Origin: Diphasiastrum complanatum
Taxonomy: Eukaryota; Streptophyta; Lycopodiopsida; Lycopodiales; Lycopodiaceae
NCBI GenBank assembly: GCA_029204225.1
Contig: CM055102.1
Coordinates: 23,593,390 to 23,657,389 of the forward strand
Length of the DNA stretch: 64,000 nucleotides
Direction: 5' to 3'
In this document: one piece after another, positions 35,640 through 47,768 of the stretch
Layout: the number at the start of each line of letters is the position of its first letter
Numbering within the stretch: position 1 is the stretch's first letter
The notes under the pieces: model-generated
What the model was told of the DNA's origin: nothing
Seen by the model: only the letters and a program-made list of their open reading frames with translations
Databases searched by the model: none
Program-made: the position numbers and the translations under genes

Positions 35640-36300
35640 AGGCTACTACTGCATGGATGCAATGCAATTTGTTGGACATGAAGATCTAACCAAAAGTGGA
35701 AATAAATGGCAAATCCAATCAATATGTGTACGAGGAAGAACAACAAGCTAAAAGACATTTCAAATTACAATATTTGGTGATTCAAGGTGAAGAATTTTGA
35801 TGCAACATGAACTATTGTGAGACATAGCGATTGGCATTGAGCGATGATTGAGTGAGAAACGATCGAACACAATGTCAACATATCAAATAGCTTATGGTCT
35901 AGAATGCACTCAAGGTTTAGTTTCAAGTGACAGACCTCAAGACTCATGTTTATGAGAAACAAATTGAACAATGTTCATATGGAAGAAGGCAAAGACATTG
36001 AGGCCTACCTCACACACATCAAGGAGATACAAAACCAACTAACTAACATTGTGAAACTAGTGAGGGTCTTAGAACTCGTTAATATGACAAGGAACAGAGC
36101 TTTTGAGAAGCACCAACCATTTGTTACTGCACCATGTTGAGGGAGAGACTTCCCATATTTGAGGATCTGCACAACATTCTTCTATAGGAGGAGCAACATG
36201 ATAAAAGTCATAAGCAAAGATCGAGCAATGTTGGCCAACGAAAATCAAATGTTCAACAAGTTTCAAAAGAAGTCGAAGTGAGTGAGGATGCTCTGTTACC
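35640..36300 (+). pseudogene. Ty1/copia gag remnant (UBN2-like)
   Basis: Plus-strand frames include VTDLKTHVYEKQ, then MRNKLNNVHMEEGKDIEAYL and THIKEIQNQLTNIVK, matching the copia gag pattern L..KL....M.EG.S...YL..FKEI...L. A further part reads EDLHNILL and EEQHDKSHKQRSSNVGQRK. Stops and shifts are frequent. No LTR or PBS was recognised next to it. Confidence 0.7.
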
Positions 36301-36996
36301 ATTGTCTCTACTATCAGCACACATAATAAACTAACACACAAACTAGCATAAAATATGTGAGATGTAGCAATTGCCATCTGGCAGAAATGTATTTAGAGGT
36401 TCAACAATTTAAAGATAGAAGTTTCCTTTCATAAATGTAACAAGCAAGCTTACATCAACTTTGCTAGAGCATAGAGATAAAAATAGTTGTAAGTGGAGCT
36501 TGATGATAGTGAAATGGGAAATTGTGCTTTGATACACTTAACATTAATGCCTTTGAGTTGGATGTATGAGCAAGCTTAATTGTGATGACAATTGATTTTC
36601 AATTTTGTGAACAAATAATGAAAAAGGTATGAAACTAAAGTTGATTTTGAAATTTATATTTTGCAAAGCTCGTCAATACTTGAGGCCATTAACAAAATAC
36701 AAAATATAATCAAAAGATGGTAAATTTAATCAACGTCGAAGCATCCAATTGTCTTTGCTCACTAAGTTCCACGCATGTAGGACATAGCCAACAAAAGCAA
36801 AGACTTGGTAAGGGCATAATATCCTTTGTTAGTAATCTTGAAACATTCAAGAGATGCACACACTCTAAACAAAAACATGACACAAATAATGACAAATGAG
36901 ATTCTATGTAGAGTCGAGTCCCAAGGAGAAAATGTGAAACATTTGTGAATCAATTGAACTAAAGTCTATTAGGCTTAAAAGCTTTCAAAAGGTGAA
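36301..36996. other. Anonymous AT-rich sequence
   Basis: Nothing recognised. Confidence 0.4.
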
Positions 36997-37320
36997 GACA
37001 AACCAACTCAAATAAAGACATATGCACAGAGAAATTAGTGAGTATACTTGAAGAAAGGTTGGCTATCAAGGTGGCTCATTTCCAAAGCAAGATATGGAAA
37101 GTATTTTTTCTTTCGGTGGGAGGGGGAGATTATTTGTCAAGGGGACAACATTTTGAAGTAGTTGAAGTTGAATCCTTTCTTATGTTTTAAGTTTAAGATA
37201 AACCAATCTAAAAAGAGGACACATGCATAAAGAACTAGTGAGTACTCTCGAAGAAAGGTTACTTATGAATGTGGCTCATGTTTTAAGCAATTATCTAAAA
37301 GGTTTTTCTTTGGGAGCTGG
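36997..37320. repeat. Imperfect 200-bp-period duplication
   Basis: About 124 bp at 36,997-37,120 recur at 37,197-37,320 with many changes; aagaaaggtt is exactly 200 bp apart (37,051 and 37,251). The spacer between is not duplicated. Confidence 0.8.
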
Positions 37321-38255
37321 AGTGAGGTGGGGTTGGGGGAGATAAGTGTACATGCAATTACGACTAATGCCTCCACAAGTAAAATTTTTGAAGGTGAATG
37401 GGTGACTTGGTTAAATCACTTGATTGTTTCCAAAAAAGTGATTTGATGCATCGCCAAAAAATTTGTGTCCCACATCACTCAAAATGAAAAATAGGCAATA
37501 GTTTATTTGTGAGGGACAACAAAAAGAGGGAAATAGATCTATATGCATCAAAACTTGCAATAGTTGTTCGTGGTGGAAAAAATCACAAACTACAAGATGC
37601 CAAAACATTCAAAAGTGCAAGGCGGGGTATGTATTCCCAAACGAGGCCATACTTATCAACAAAAATTTGTTTGCGACCTACTTGTTGATGTGGCAAGCCG
37701 TGATTGGTGTGGGACTTAATGTTTTCTAAGTGACGTGCCCATGCACTCGAGCCACTTCTCACAACCTTTATGCGTCATAAAATGGGTACATTCACACAAA
37801 AACACACATACTTTTTAAAGATATGTATTTATACATATTCAAATAAATAAATAAATAAATAAAAATAATAAATAAACATATATGAGATAAAAAAATGACA
37901 TATATGTACTTATGTTGTGTTTATACATATATTTAAATAAATGGATATGTATTATGTATATAAATAAATATGTAAAAAAGTTATGTGTTTCTAATTTTCC
38001 TTTTTTGGACAACTTAATGGCCCCTTTTACTTTTGAGCTCAGCAAAGTGTCTTAAAAAATAATAATTTAACTCCAAAGGGTTCAGACAGGCACATGAGCT
38101 CACAATTTGGGTATGATTACACCCCCCCCCCTTTAAGCTTTGTTATTTACTTGTTTTAATGATAAACTTTTTTTTTAGGGTTTTACTATAACTATGTTTG
38201 TGTAAGAAGGAAAAGGGGGGGGGGGAGGTTGTTTTTCTGACAAATCCGAGGCGTA
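37321..38255. other. AT-rich intergenic sequence upstream of MAP70
   Basis: Long A/T-rich and taaa-type low-complexity stretches (37,830-37,980). C10 at 38,122-38,131 and G11 at 38,215-38,225 face each other. No gene. Confidence 0.5.
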
Positions 38256-38940
38256 CACGTGTCGCGCATTTACACACCTCTCATTTTGATGGGCTGCCCC
38301 TGTCCGTCGCCATTTTCATTCTTTGCAAATTTCCCCTGAATTTCTTCAATTTTGATTTTCTTCTGTTGGTCCCTTTATTCGCGGCCTGCCGTTGCCGGTA
38401 CTCAATATTTATTATTTAATTAATTTTTATTTTCTCTAAATCTGTATTTATGTAGAGTCGCTTTATTTATATCTTGTTTGATTTTTTCCTAAAATTAGTT
38501 TTTTGGTTTTATTTATTCCTTGATTTTCATTTCCTTAAATCTGTAATTAGGGTTCATTACTTAATTAAATAATTAAATAAATAAATAGATAATTAATTAA
38601 ATTTATTCTCGTTATTTTCTCGAAGTACGAAGGAAGGAAAGAGGACGAGCGCCCTTTTTACTTCACTCATATATCCCCCACCCCCCACTCTCCTTCTTAA
38701 AGACACGACAGAGTTAAGCTCGCCGCCATTAGATATTCTCAAAATCGTTCGATTTTTGCCACGTGTCAGCACAGACAATTGAAACACTACACGTGGATTT
38801 TTGACACGTGGCTAGCATCTAAGTGCGCGGCATGAATCCCTCAGTGCTAGCCTATTCCCGTCGCTCCCTCGCGGCTTCTCAGGCGGGGCTAGCGTCACGG
38901 CATACATTACACGTCACACCACTTAGATCTCCGCCACGTG
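38256..38940 (+). promoter_or_regulatory. Cluster of five CACGTG G-boxes upstream of MAP70
   Basis: Perfect CACGTG palindromes lie at 38,256-38,261, 38,760-38,765, 38,790-38,795, 38,805-38,810 and 38,935-38,940; four fall within 181 bp. Two have ABRE-like flanks (gacacgtggc, gccacgtggt). G-boxes bind bZIP and bHLH factors, including ABA- and light-response regulators. The region is far less AT-rich than its upstream flank, as expected of a proximal promoter. Confidence 0.7.
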
Positions 38941-38979
38941 GTATCTATCAGTTTTAGAGTTTTGAATGGCTGCAGATTA

Positions 38980-39748
38980 AAACTCAGTGAGATCTGAACG
39001 GTCCGGATTGGATCCAACGGTGGGCGATTCCAAACATATTGTGCCGCTAAGATACGAGGCTTCCCCCCCCCTCTCCCTCTCTCTCTTCTTCTTTCTTCTT
39101 TCTTCTTTCTTTTCTGCTGCTACTCCATCGCTGCGCCTGCGAGTGCGCTCTGTGCATCTGCTCACACACACCTCATTTTCTGAGGCAGCCATAGCCATAG
39201 CCGTAGCCGTAGCCTTAGCCTTGGCCATAGCTATGCCTGGCAGCGCGGGCCGGCTTGCTCTTTTCCTTTCCTTGCATTGCATCCCTCCCTGGGGTAAGTA
39301 AAACTCTGCCCCCTCTTTCGTTCCGATCCTCTGCTGTGGCAGGTTTTCCTGACTCAGATATCTGCAGGTTGCTGTGGTCTTTTGTGTATCTGAGTTAGCT
39401 TGGTGGTGTCAGTGCGAGGAAATGCTCAAGGATTTGCTAGATCGGGCACAATGTCCACAGATGGTGAGATGTACGTACCGGTAGCTGCTCTGTAAATGCC
39501 GAGATGGAGCGGAGGGTGCGTAAAGATCACGGTATCGCATTGAGTCTGGCTTGGGCTTCTGTGGCTCCGTAACGAGTTTCTTGCTTGGCGAGAGCTGAAA
39601 AATGACGCACTTACACTTAAGGCATTGGGATGTTGTTGTTAATGCGGATGCGCGGTTTGGTGTTGATGTAAAATTTTTATGTTAGATTTCGCACCAAGCT
39701 TTGAATCTCTGTGCACAGTGGTGAAATTTTGCCTCTGCCACTCCGAAA
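38980..39748 (+). other. Probable 5' UTR of MAP70 with a leader intron
   Basis: A C/T-rich leader (about 39,060-39,120) is followed by a consensus donor, ggg|gtaagta, at 39,294. A plausible acceptor, gtgcacag, ends at 39,718, thirty bases before the start codon. This would give a 425-bp leader intron. The transcription start is not fixed. Confidence 0.55.
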
Positions 39749-42700
39749 ATGGCAGAATCGTTTAGCAGTTTTGATGAGGACGATGCCTCCTTAGATGGAC
39801 TCTGTAATGGAAAACAGCTACCCGATATTACATCGTTTCCCTCGGCCATTTCTAAATCTGACTCAAAGGCAAAGCGCAGGAGCTCAATTAAACCAAGCCT
39901 GGAGACTGAAGATTTTTTGAATCTACTTCATGGCTCAGATCCAGTTAAAGTTGAGCTGAACCGGCTTGAAAATGAAGTCAGAGGTAGAATATCATATTTC
40001 GTCTATTTTAAATTCAGGGCATCTTTCTTGAGGTTCATTTCATGATCAATCTTTTACTACAAGCTTGGCTGTTGTATGTTGACACTTCCTGCTCAGGATT
40101 GAAGCGCCTTCCCTCATTCTTTCTTCCTTATAAAGTGAACTAGAAAAGAGACTTTTTAGGGCACTCAAATTTGAAAATCAAGAAACTCTACCAATTTCCG
40201 GATCTGTGTGCGAAGCTTGCTGCATCAACCTGTTATGCAGCAACCATGTAGTAAAAGGGATCAAAACGTTTTTGTGTATTCGTGCATTATTCAAGAACGT
40301 CGGGGAAAACGGAAGGCCATTTATGCATATGCACATCAAGCCATGAAATTTAGGAATCTGATCAGAATGTGCATGGCCTTATATTTTTTAGTTTGCTTAT
40401 AATGTTACCTATTTCGTCAGAAGCGGAACTGGATGAACTATACTTAGGTTTTACTGATCGTCCTTAAGTGGCTTTCCGCTCTGATCTTGCCAGTAATGCA
40501 CAATGCCGGTCTTCTTTAAGATTTTGTTCGGTTTCAGTGTGACAATTTGCTGACAAAACTTTAATGTCATATAATCACATCCGTTTGTATCCATATGTCC
40601 TCAATGTTTGGTTTTTCTGGATCCTGTCTATTTTGTACTATAGATAAAGATCGGGAGTTGGGGGAAGCACAAGCTGAAATCAAAGCTCTAAAACTGACAG
40701 AGCGTTTAAAAGAGAAAGCTGTCGAGGAGGTATTTCATGCACTTTTTGTACCTGGCTACAGTAATTATGCAAACTGTGTTACTGATCCGTGCAATTTTAT
40801 GTGGTTATCTCGCATATACACCCTGCAGCTTGTTGCGAAGAACTCAGTAGAGGAAATAAGTAGTTTTGTAGTGAATAAGGATGCCAGCACATTACCTATC
40901 ATTGCTACCTACTTATGCAAAGTTTGTTAAACTACTCATGCCAATTTCAGCGATCACTCAAAGTTGAAGGCTCTTTGTTGTTTCAGCTTTCTGAGGAGCT
41001 GGAGAAGGCTTATGGGAAACTAAAAGCAACAGAATTTTTACTCGACAATAAGGTTGGCATCGCCACATAGAATGGGCTGGATATAAGTGTTTGCCCTTCA
41101 ACTCTATGTTTCACATAATCTCCAGGCATACTCAGCTTTACATGTTTTCTTTCCAAAATGCAATTAAATCGAATCCAGCTTGAAATCGGACCTGAACTCC
41201 TGACTTACCTGGCAGAACCTTGAAGTTAAGAAAATTGTGGATGAAAAAAAGGCAGCTTTGGCTGCGCAGTTTGCAGCAGAAGCGACCTTGCGTAGGGTCC
41301 ATGCAGCACAAAAAGATGAAGATATGCCTCCGATTGAAGCCATACTAGCACCTCTTGAGGCCGAACTTAAACTCGCCCGGCAGGAGGTAAATCTTCCAGA
41401 AACTTAAGCTACATGTGCAGATTGCAGTTTTTTTTGTTTTTCTTGTCAACATAGCTACACCCACCAGATTCAAGTGCACACCAAAGCATCATCATAATGT
41501 TTGGTCACTGGCTTATAACCTTGAGACTTCTGTCAGGTTGCAAAGTTGCAAGAAGACAACAGGGCTTTGGATCGTCTTACCAAGTCAAAAGAAGCTGCCC
41601 TGCTAGAGGCCGAAAGGACAGTTCAAATTGCTGAGGCAAAAGCCTCAATGGTAGATGATCTTCAAAATCGGAATCAGGAGTTGTTGAAGCAAATAGAAAT
41701 TTGCCAGGTCAGTTGGTTGATCTAATTTTGTTTCTTGCATTTGGCATGCCTTATCCAAGTATTTCTTGAAGAAATGTTTGTTCTTTTGGAACATCTTTGT
41801 GATATTGACGTAGGGCTTCTGGTTCATTTCAGGAAGAGAACAAGATATTGGATAAAATGCATCGTCAGAAGATTGCAGAAGTTGAGAAACTCAGTACAAC
41901 AGTTGCAGAGTTAGAAGAAGCAGTGCTTGCTGGGGCTGCAGCGGCTAATGCTGTGAGGGATCACCAACGACAAGTACACGAGCTAACGGTAAACAATAAG
42001 CTTAAGAATGAATGAATAAGGTCGAACTGTGGACATGTCATCTTGAAATTTAAGACTTTAGTGATGACTACGGGTAGGTTTGAGAACACTTCAATCTGGT
42101 CATTTCTACGTCAATGTATGCATTCTGTATGGAAAAAGGAGCAAGTGTAAGTTGCTGGACACTGAAAATGTTGCAGGAAGAGAAAAAAACGCTTGAAAGA
42201 GAGCTTGCACGTGCCAAGATCACCGCAAATAGAGTAGCAGTTGTTGTTGCAAATGAGTGGAAAGATGCAAATGATAAGGTCATGCCTGTGCGACAATGGC
42301 TTGAAGAGAGAAGGTTCATGCAGGTGACATTATGCAAAGGCTGCTTCTGTTTTCCTTGTTTTACTGTTTTTCATAGCTTGATTGTAGAAAGATTGTTGTG
42401 TATATCTTGTCCAGGAAGCTGCATCATCTCCCTTAGGAACACCAGCTGCTGTTTACATCTGATGGGCCTTGGGCATTAGATATGGCTTTGATTAACATAT
42501 TGCATCAATTGAGCAGTCTGTTTGTTTGATGCTCCTGTTGTTCCATAGTCTTGGTTTGAGAGGCCCGTGATTTGTATCCAGGGTGAAATGCAACAATTGC
42601 GGGACAAGTTAGCCTCAGCCGAACGCACAGCCAAAAATGAATCTCAGATGAAGGTAAGAGTTTTTTCTAAGAAATGCCCCTTGCAACCTCAGTGCACTTC

Positions 42701-44142
42701 CCACGTTCTTGACAAGAGGTCTTGAAAATTATTTGCAGGAAAAATTTCAGGTAAGACTTAAAGTGCTTGAGGAAGCACTACGAACATCGACAAATGGATC
42801 AGCTCGACGAAATACCGCAGGAAGTTCAGATGACAGTCTTCGAAGTGGCTCAAATGGTCCTAGTCGTCGGCAGTCAACTGGATCCGAGGAAGCATCAAAG
42901 TTACTTGCTAATGGTTTTGCTCGTCGACGTTCGTCAGTTTCACAACTTAGAGCATCCTTTTCCGGCAATTCTGTCCTTAAGAACGGAAAGTTTTCCTCAA
43001 AGTCGTTTGATGGTGGCAGATCACTGGATGGTGGTAGTAGTAACAGGAGCAAAAGTTACTCCAATGGGTTTGAGGAGCTTAGTATAAGCAAAAAATCTCC
43101 AGCTGCATTATCCAGAAATAGTGACACCGATGAGGCACATGTAGATGTTTCTGATACTAAGGTTGAAAGCGCTGAGTCTGGAGAAGATGCAGTATCAGGT
43201 TTTCTTTATGATATGCTACAAAAAGAGGTCATATCCTTGAGGAAATTGAGCCATGAAAAGGATCAAAGTCTCAAGGATAAAGATGATGCCATTGAGGTGC
43301 GAAATTTGGATTACCTTTGTTGTCTTTTGTGGTATGCTGTGTTCGAAAGAATCTCTTAGGGATCTATTTTCATACCTTTCTAACAGGCATCTTGCAAAAT
43401 CTGGTGGGTGTTATGATCTTGTCATGATTGCTTCAGCCATCTAACCCATAGAAACATTTGGCCTGTGTTCTTCTGGGGTGAATTTCAGCATTATTTAGAG
43501 CTGCAACATATGCAAGGATGTTCATCTTTGTACCTGGACGTGAAAGAGCCTTAATTTCAAGATCAACATCAAATTTTTGGGACCTTCAATCCTCACTGTT
43601 TGATTTAGCAGATGATTAGGCTTCCGAGTAATGCCCCAATAGCAAAATCTATTTTACATCAATCTCACATGAAAGGCAAGCCCTATTTGCAAGATCAGCA
43701 TCCATTTTTGGACTTTCAACCACTAGTATTTGATCATAAAGATGATTGGGTGTCAGAATAGCGCCCTAAGTACCAAATTGTCCAGTTCTTCTGCATTTGG
43801 TAGGCATGTAACTATCTAGAGTTGTGGAGGCAAAATCGAAGACAGGCTGCATGAGAACATGGGTTTTTGTAATTTCTCTTATCATTTTTTTAAAGTTTGT
43901 GTTCAAATGCAATTATCAGACTATAGAATTCATGTTGGTGATATCAGATGCTATCAAAGAAAGTGGACACTTTGACCAAGGCTATGGAGGTAGAAGCCAA
44001 AAAAATGCGCAGAGAAGTAGCGGTTAAGGAAAAAGAGGTTGCAGCAATGAGGTTGGACAAAGAGCATGAAAACAAGGCGAGACGACTCAGTATCTCTAAA
44101 GGGATTGTAAATAGTTCGACACAATCACTGTCAGGGAGGTGA
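39749..44142 (+). CDS. MAP70: Microtubule-associated protein 70 (MAP70 family), ten coding exons
   Basis: Exons: 39,749-39,983; 40,644-40,729; 40,987-41,052; 41,216-41,386; 41,537-41,707; 41,833-41,988; 42,177-42,323; 42,582-42,653; 42,739-43,296; 43,948-44,142. All joints are GT-AG, and the joined frame is open: 1,857 nt, 618 residues, near the family's usual length. MAP70 proteins are plant-specific, long coiled coils that bind cortical microtubules and help pattern the cell wall. Hallmarks: EDFLNLLHGSDPVKVELNRL (exon 1), DKDRELGEAQAEIKAL (exon 2), AAQFAAEATLRRVHAAQKD and MPPIEAILAPLEAELKLARQ (exon 4), LDRLTKSKEAALLEAERTVQ (exon 5), ILDKMHRQKIAEVEKL (exon 6), VVVANEWKDANDKVMPV and QWLEERRF (exon 7). 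Exon 9 holds a Ser/Arg/Gly-rich disordered stretch, and exon 10 a basic helix (KKVDTLTKAMEVEAKKMRRE). No defects seen; probably functional. Confidence 0.95.
43558..43790. repeat. Diverged 132-bp-period duplication inside MAP70 intron 9
   Basis: caagatcaacatc at 43,558 and caagatcagcatc at 43,690 start two copies of a ~100-bp block, with shared parts such as gatgattaggcttc / gatgattgggtgtc. It lies wholly in the last intron. Confidence 0.75.
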
Positions 44143-44451
44143 GAACTCACAACACCTTAAAGATGATGCTTTTTGTCTGGAAAAGGTAGTCAGCCTGAAA
44201 TTTATTTCTTTCATAAAGTGTTTCTGGTTCGGTACTTTTGCTTGGGCAATTGGCAAGACTTATCGAATAGCTTGAGCGATACTTTTTACTTTTCAATCCT
44301 ACAATGTGCTACGTGTAGCTGCTGCGTCATTTAAAGAAAGATGACATTGTTTGTTAAGATTGGAATGCAACAATTCCAACCGAGGGGTCACTTCGGACTC
44401 CATAGGATTTGAATCATTTTGTTTGAGATATAAGAAATTATCTGGTGACAG

Positions 44452-44454
<3 letters not shown>
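44143..44454 (+). other. 3' flank of MAP70
   Basis: Probably contains the 3' UTR. No unambiguous polyadenylation signal was identified. Confidence 0.4.

Positions 44455-44520
<66 letters not shown>
44455..44520. repeat. (GA)33 microsatellite
   Basis: An uninterrupted GA run of 66 bp, about 310 bp past the MAP70 stop codon. Confidence 0.98.
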
Positions 44521-44525
<5 letters not shown>

Positions 44526-44902
44526 TTGGTGGATATACACACTTACGTTCAGCAATATCTAGTTGCTCCTTCAAGAAAAAATTGTCTTTATGAAGATGCC
44601 TAATACACAAAAGTGTTTTCACAAAAATCTGACTAACTATCATTGGACGGTAAGGAGTTCCCGTTGCAATCATTTTACAGAGTTTTATCGATAAGCTGGC
44701 AATGTGCTTTACCTTCCATAGGTAGCATGTTGATTTTGGCTAATAGTATGGGATACGGAGTTTGGACCTTGACCCCCCTCAACTCCTGTACAAGGAATTT
44801 TTTTGGTATGCTTTCTTCCAAGCTTCTTAACACAGTCTTGGCCCCTATATCTGGTTACCATGAAGAATTAGCTGTTGTACCAAAGTATTGAAGAGGAACC
44901 AC

Positions 44903-44985
44903 CTCGCTATGTGATCTTTTCTACAGGCCAAGGTAAATTTTTTCCAACTCGCTATGTGATCTTTTCTACAGGCCAAGGTAAATTT
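44903..44985. repeat. Perfect 38-bp near-tandem repeat
   Basis: 44,903-44,940 and 44,948-44,985 are identical, separated by seven bases. Confidence 0.9.
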
Positions 44986-47199
44986 ACCTTTCCTCACATC
45001 GATTCCAATTTCCACTTGTATTTTTGAGAACAAAGTATCTACAATATATTATATGAAACGACCTCTATTGTGATATGTCACCCCTGTTTCAATTTTATAC
45101 CTTGCTGCTGTCCACACCTGAGTATCTGCAGAATTTAAGTAAGGAGGTAAGATGTTTTGCAAATTTGTCTTATATTTCGCCAGTAGTACCGCATTATTTT
45201 GCCGTCGTTAAGGTTAAATCTGGCAACGTATACTCCTCCTCTACTTTATTTTCTATTCCAGTCTTCTAACTTGTGAATGAAAAGGTAAAATAGATTTGGG
45301 GGCAAAGGGCTGGTTGACTCCAATGTTATTGGGAAAAGTTCCTCTTTCCTTTGAGCAAAAGCTAGAGTTGTTCAGGGGTTCTTGCTAATTCACCTAGATT
45401 TCTTTGTAAAGTTGCAGTGTTGTCAACCTTAATTATTTAGGTAAGAAAAAAAACTTCAACATACATATTTTCCTAATGTCTTGTGACAATCTTAAATACC
45501 TTACTTAAATGAACAAAGTAGCAACACAGTGTCTGTCCCTTACCTTTTGCACTTTGAGTGACTGCTCTGTGGGATATGAGATGGCCTATTTGAGTGTTTT
45601 GGTCTAAAACTAGCTTGGGAATTGCTTCTAACCCCCATCAACTCAGTCCATTTGCTAATATTTTACAGTCCTTGATGGTCATGCTTATCCATTAATGACG
45701 TGTCATTTGTCGAGTGTGACATGTCGTATCAATTGTTGAGAAGACTTCGTTTTCGAACGTTGCGTGATTGTCAATGTTAATAAGTTGCAAACTCCGTCGT
45801 AGAGGGCTTTTGCTGAAGCTGTTATATTCTCCCATTTGGCATCACAAGTTTGGGCCTTTCTAGCATGTAGCTTCGTCTAAAACCTTTTGGAGTCAGAGAT
45901 GAATGATTGGAATATTGGGTCCTGTTTCTTTCAATTGCATTACAAGTTTCTTGTGGTCGAATCTCTAACTTTTGTCTCTTTTTTGTTCTCCTTGCACATT
46001 CTCATAGGAGAAGAGTAATGGCACATGGAGGGATTATGACAATTTTTTTCTTTGATCGAATTTGCTGATTTGTGCTGACTAGTGACATAATCCATGAGCA
46101 TAGCTCCTGGCCTTGTTTTGCATGTAATGCGACTTGTATTTTTGAACATATTTGCTACGTTCAAAATTTGAGCCTACCTGCATGATGTGAATAGATACCT
46201 ACCTCTGGTTGTCATTTGTGTTTCAATCTGCTGAGTGTATTGTCCGTTGTACGATTTTTACCTCGTTGTCATCCAATTCCTCCTAACACAGTGGATTTTC
46301 TACCTCTATTGTTTGTGGGTGCATGATTGAGGCATCAAAGTCTCCAACAAACATGACTGCTCCTATTTTGGCAACTTCTTTGCTTACATGTATGGGGATC
46401 ACCTTTAGAAATGTCCCCATCTTTGTACATGGGTGATTATGAGGGAGTGAAGTAGCGTGCTCCTAAGAAATTTCTTGTCTCCTTTAGGGTGCAACAATGC
46501 CTCAAATGTGAGTAGTGTATCATTGTATAGAACTTCTATATTCCTGATCCTGAGTGTCTCCATTCACTATTTACTCTTGTCTTTGCGCCTGCCTTATCCC
46601 TTATGATGGTCTGGCCTATTCTTAAAAATTGTTCTTCTCTGTTTCTCTATGTGTAGGAGTGTGGTCACCATCGTTTGACTATGGTTCTGTCTGTGGTCTT
46701 TTACTAGAGAAGAAGGATGTAATCAAGAGCTGTGTATCAAAGAGCGATTTTGCTGAACTCGCTGACATACATCCTCCTATCGCAGTAAGAACATCTCCTG
46801 TACCATGAGTGCAACATAGTGTGGATCCTCATAAAGAAGGATGGCAATCAAAATGTCACCAATTCTGCCCCGCCACACTGCTCAACGACTCTCTGAAGCT
46901 CATCGATGTATAGAGTGGCCACGAGTAGGATGTGGAGGCCATAATATTGTGAATATTGTGTCTACCTCGGACAATTGTCATTTGGAGATAGTGGCACCTC
47001 AAATATCATGACTTTTTGTTGACTGTGGAAGAGGCTGCCTACACATTTGTCGTCAACCATTGTCGACACCAAAGGAGCCTTGAAAAATGAGCTCATCATC
47101 TTGATGAAAGGCAGCTATGAATTTGTGGATGGTGGTTTTTGCAAACCATTACTAGCACATGAGATAGATGGAAAGAGTGGATGGAGGGGGGAGTGAAAG
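44986..47199. other. Anonymous intergenic sequence
   Basis: No gene, RNA or clear retroelement motif was recognised on either strand. Confidence 0.4.
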
Positions 47200-47753
47200 A
47201 TATGTGTTCAGCTGTAAGAAGCTTGGCGATCTGGTAATGGAGGGGAAAAAGAGAAGCTAAGTGATCACACGATGTGAAAGAAGAGGTGCTACCCCTTGTT
47301 TAGGATATCATGTGACCCCGGACGAATTAGTTGCCAGAGTGTTATTTAACCGTAGGCAATGGCGATGGCCGATATCCATGGCTAGGCATTTGGGCTAAGT
47401 TGGGTCGGGTGTGTCGTAAGTAGTGACCTGGTGAGATCGTCTGACATGTGCCAAATATGGCTCTGATCGAGATTTACCAATTTGAGCCTATAGTCGTTGG
47501 TGCAGGAGTTACTTGGGCTCTAGCTGACAAGTTGTTAGGGTGACCATGTAGGGCGTGTGAGTGATCATTTTTGGGCTACACTAGTTCCAAAGGGGTCCAA
47601 GACTTGGTTAAGCGTGACCAACCTCGACGGGACCTGGTGACCAAAGATAGGAATGGAAAGATAGCGTCTTGAAATGATGGTCTAATGTCAAGAGAATCAT
47701 TCTGATCACCAGCTAGTATCGGAGCGACATGCTTGAGAGATAAGCTTGTAACA
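47200..47753 (+). mobile_element. 5' LTR of the 47-51 kb element (left border approximate)
   Basis: Ends ...cttgtaaca directly before the PBS. Shared blocks with 50,233-50,786 include caagttgttagggtgacca / caagttgccagggtgaccag, and atcaccagctagtat / atcaccagctactat. Confidence 0.7.
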
Positions 47754-47768
47754 TTTGGTATCAAAGCC
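47754..47768 (+). other. Primer-binding site (tRNA-Met type)
   Basis: tttggtatcaaagcc, one base from the usual tggtatcagagcc core (g to a in cagagc). Confidence 0.75.

Noticed and set aside
38987-39301. 104-codon frame before MAP70 as a separate gene
   Set aside because: Low-complexity Ser/Leu/Phe and Ala-rich translation of the leader; it ends right at the splice donor of the presumed 5' UTR exon.
40208-40402. 64-codon frame in MAP70 intron 1
   Set aside because: Inside an intron with good borders; no motif.
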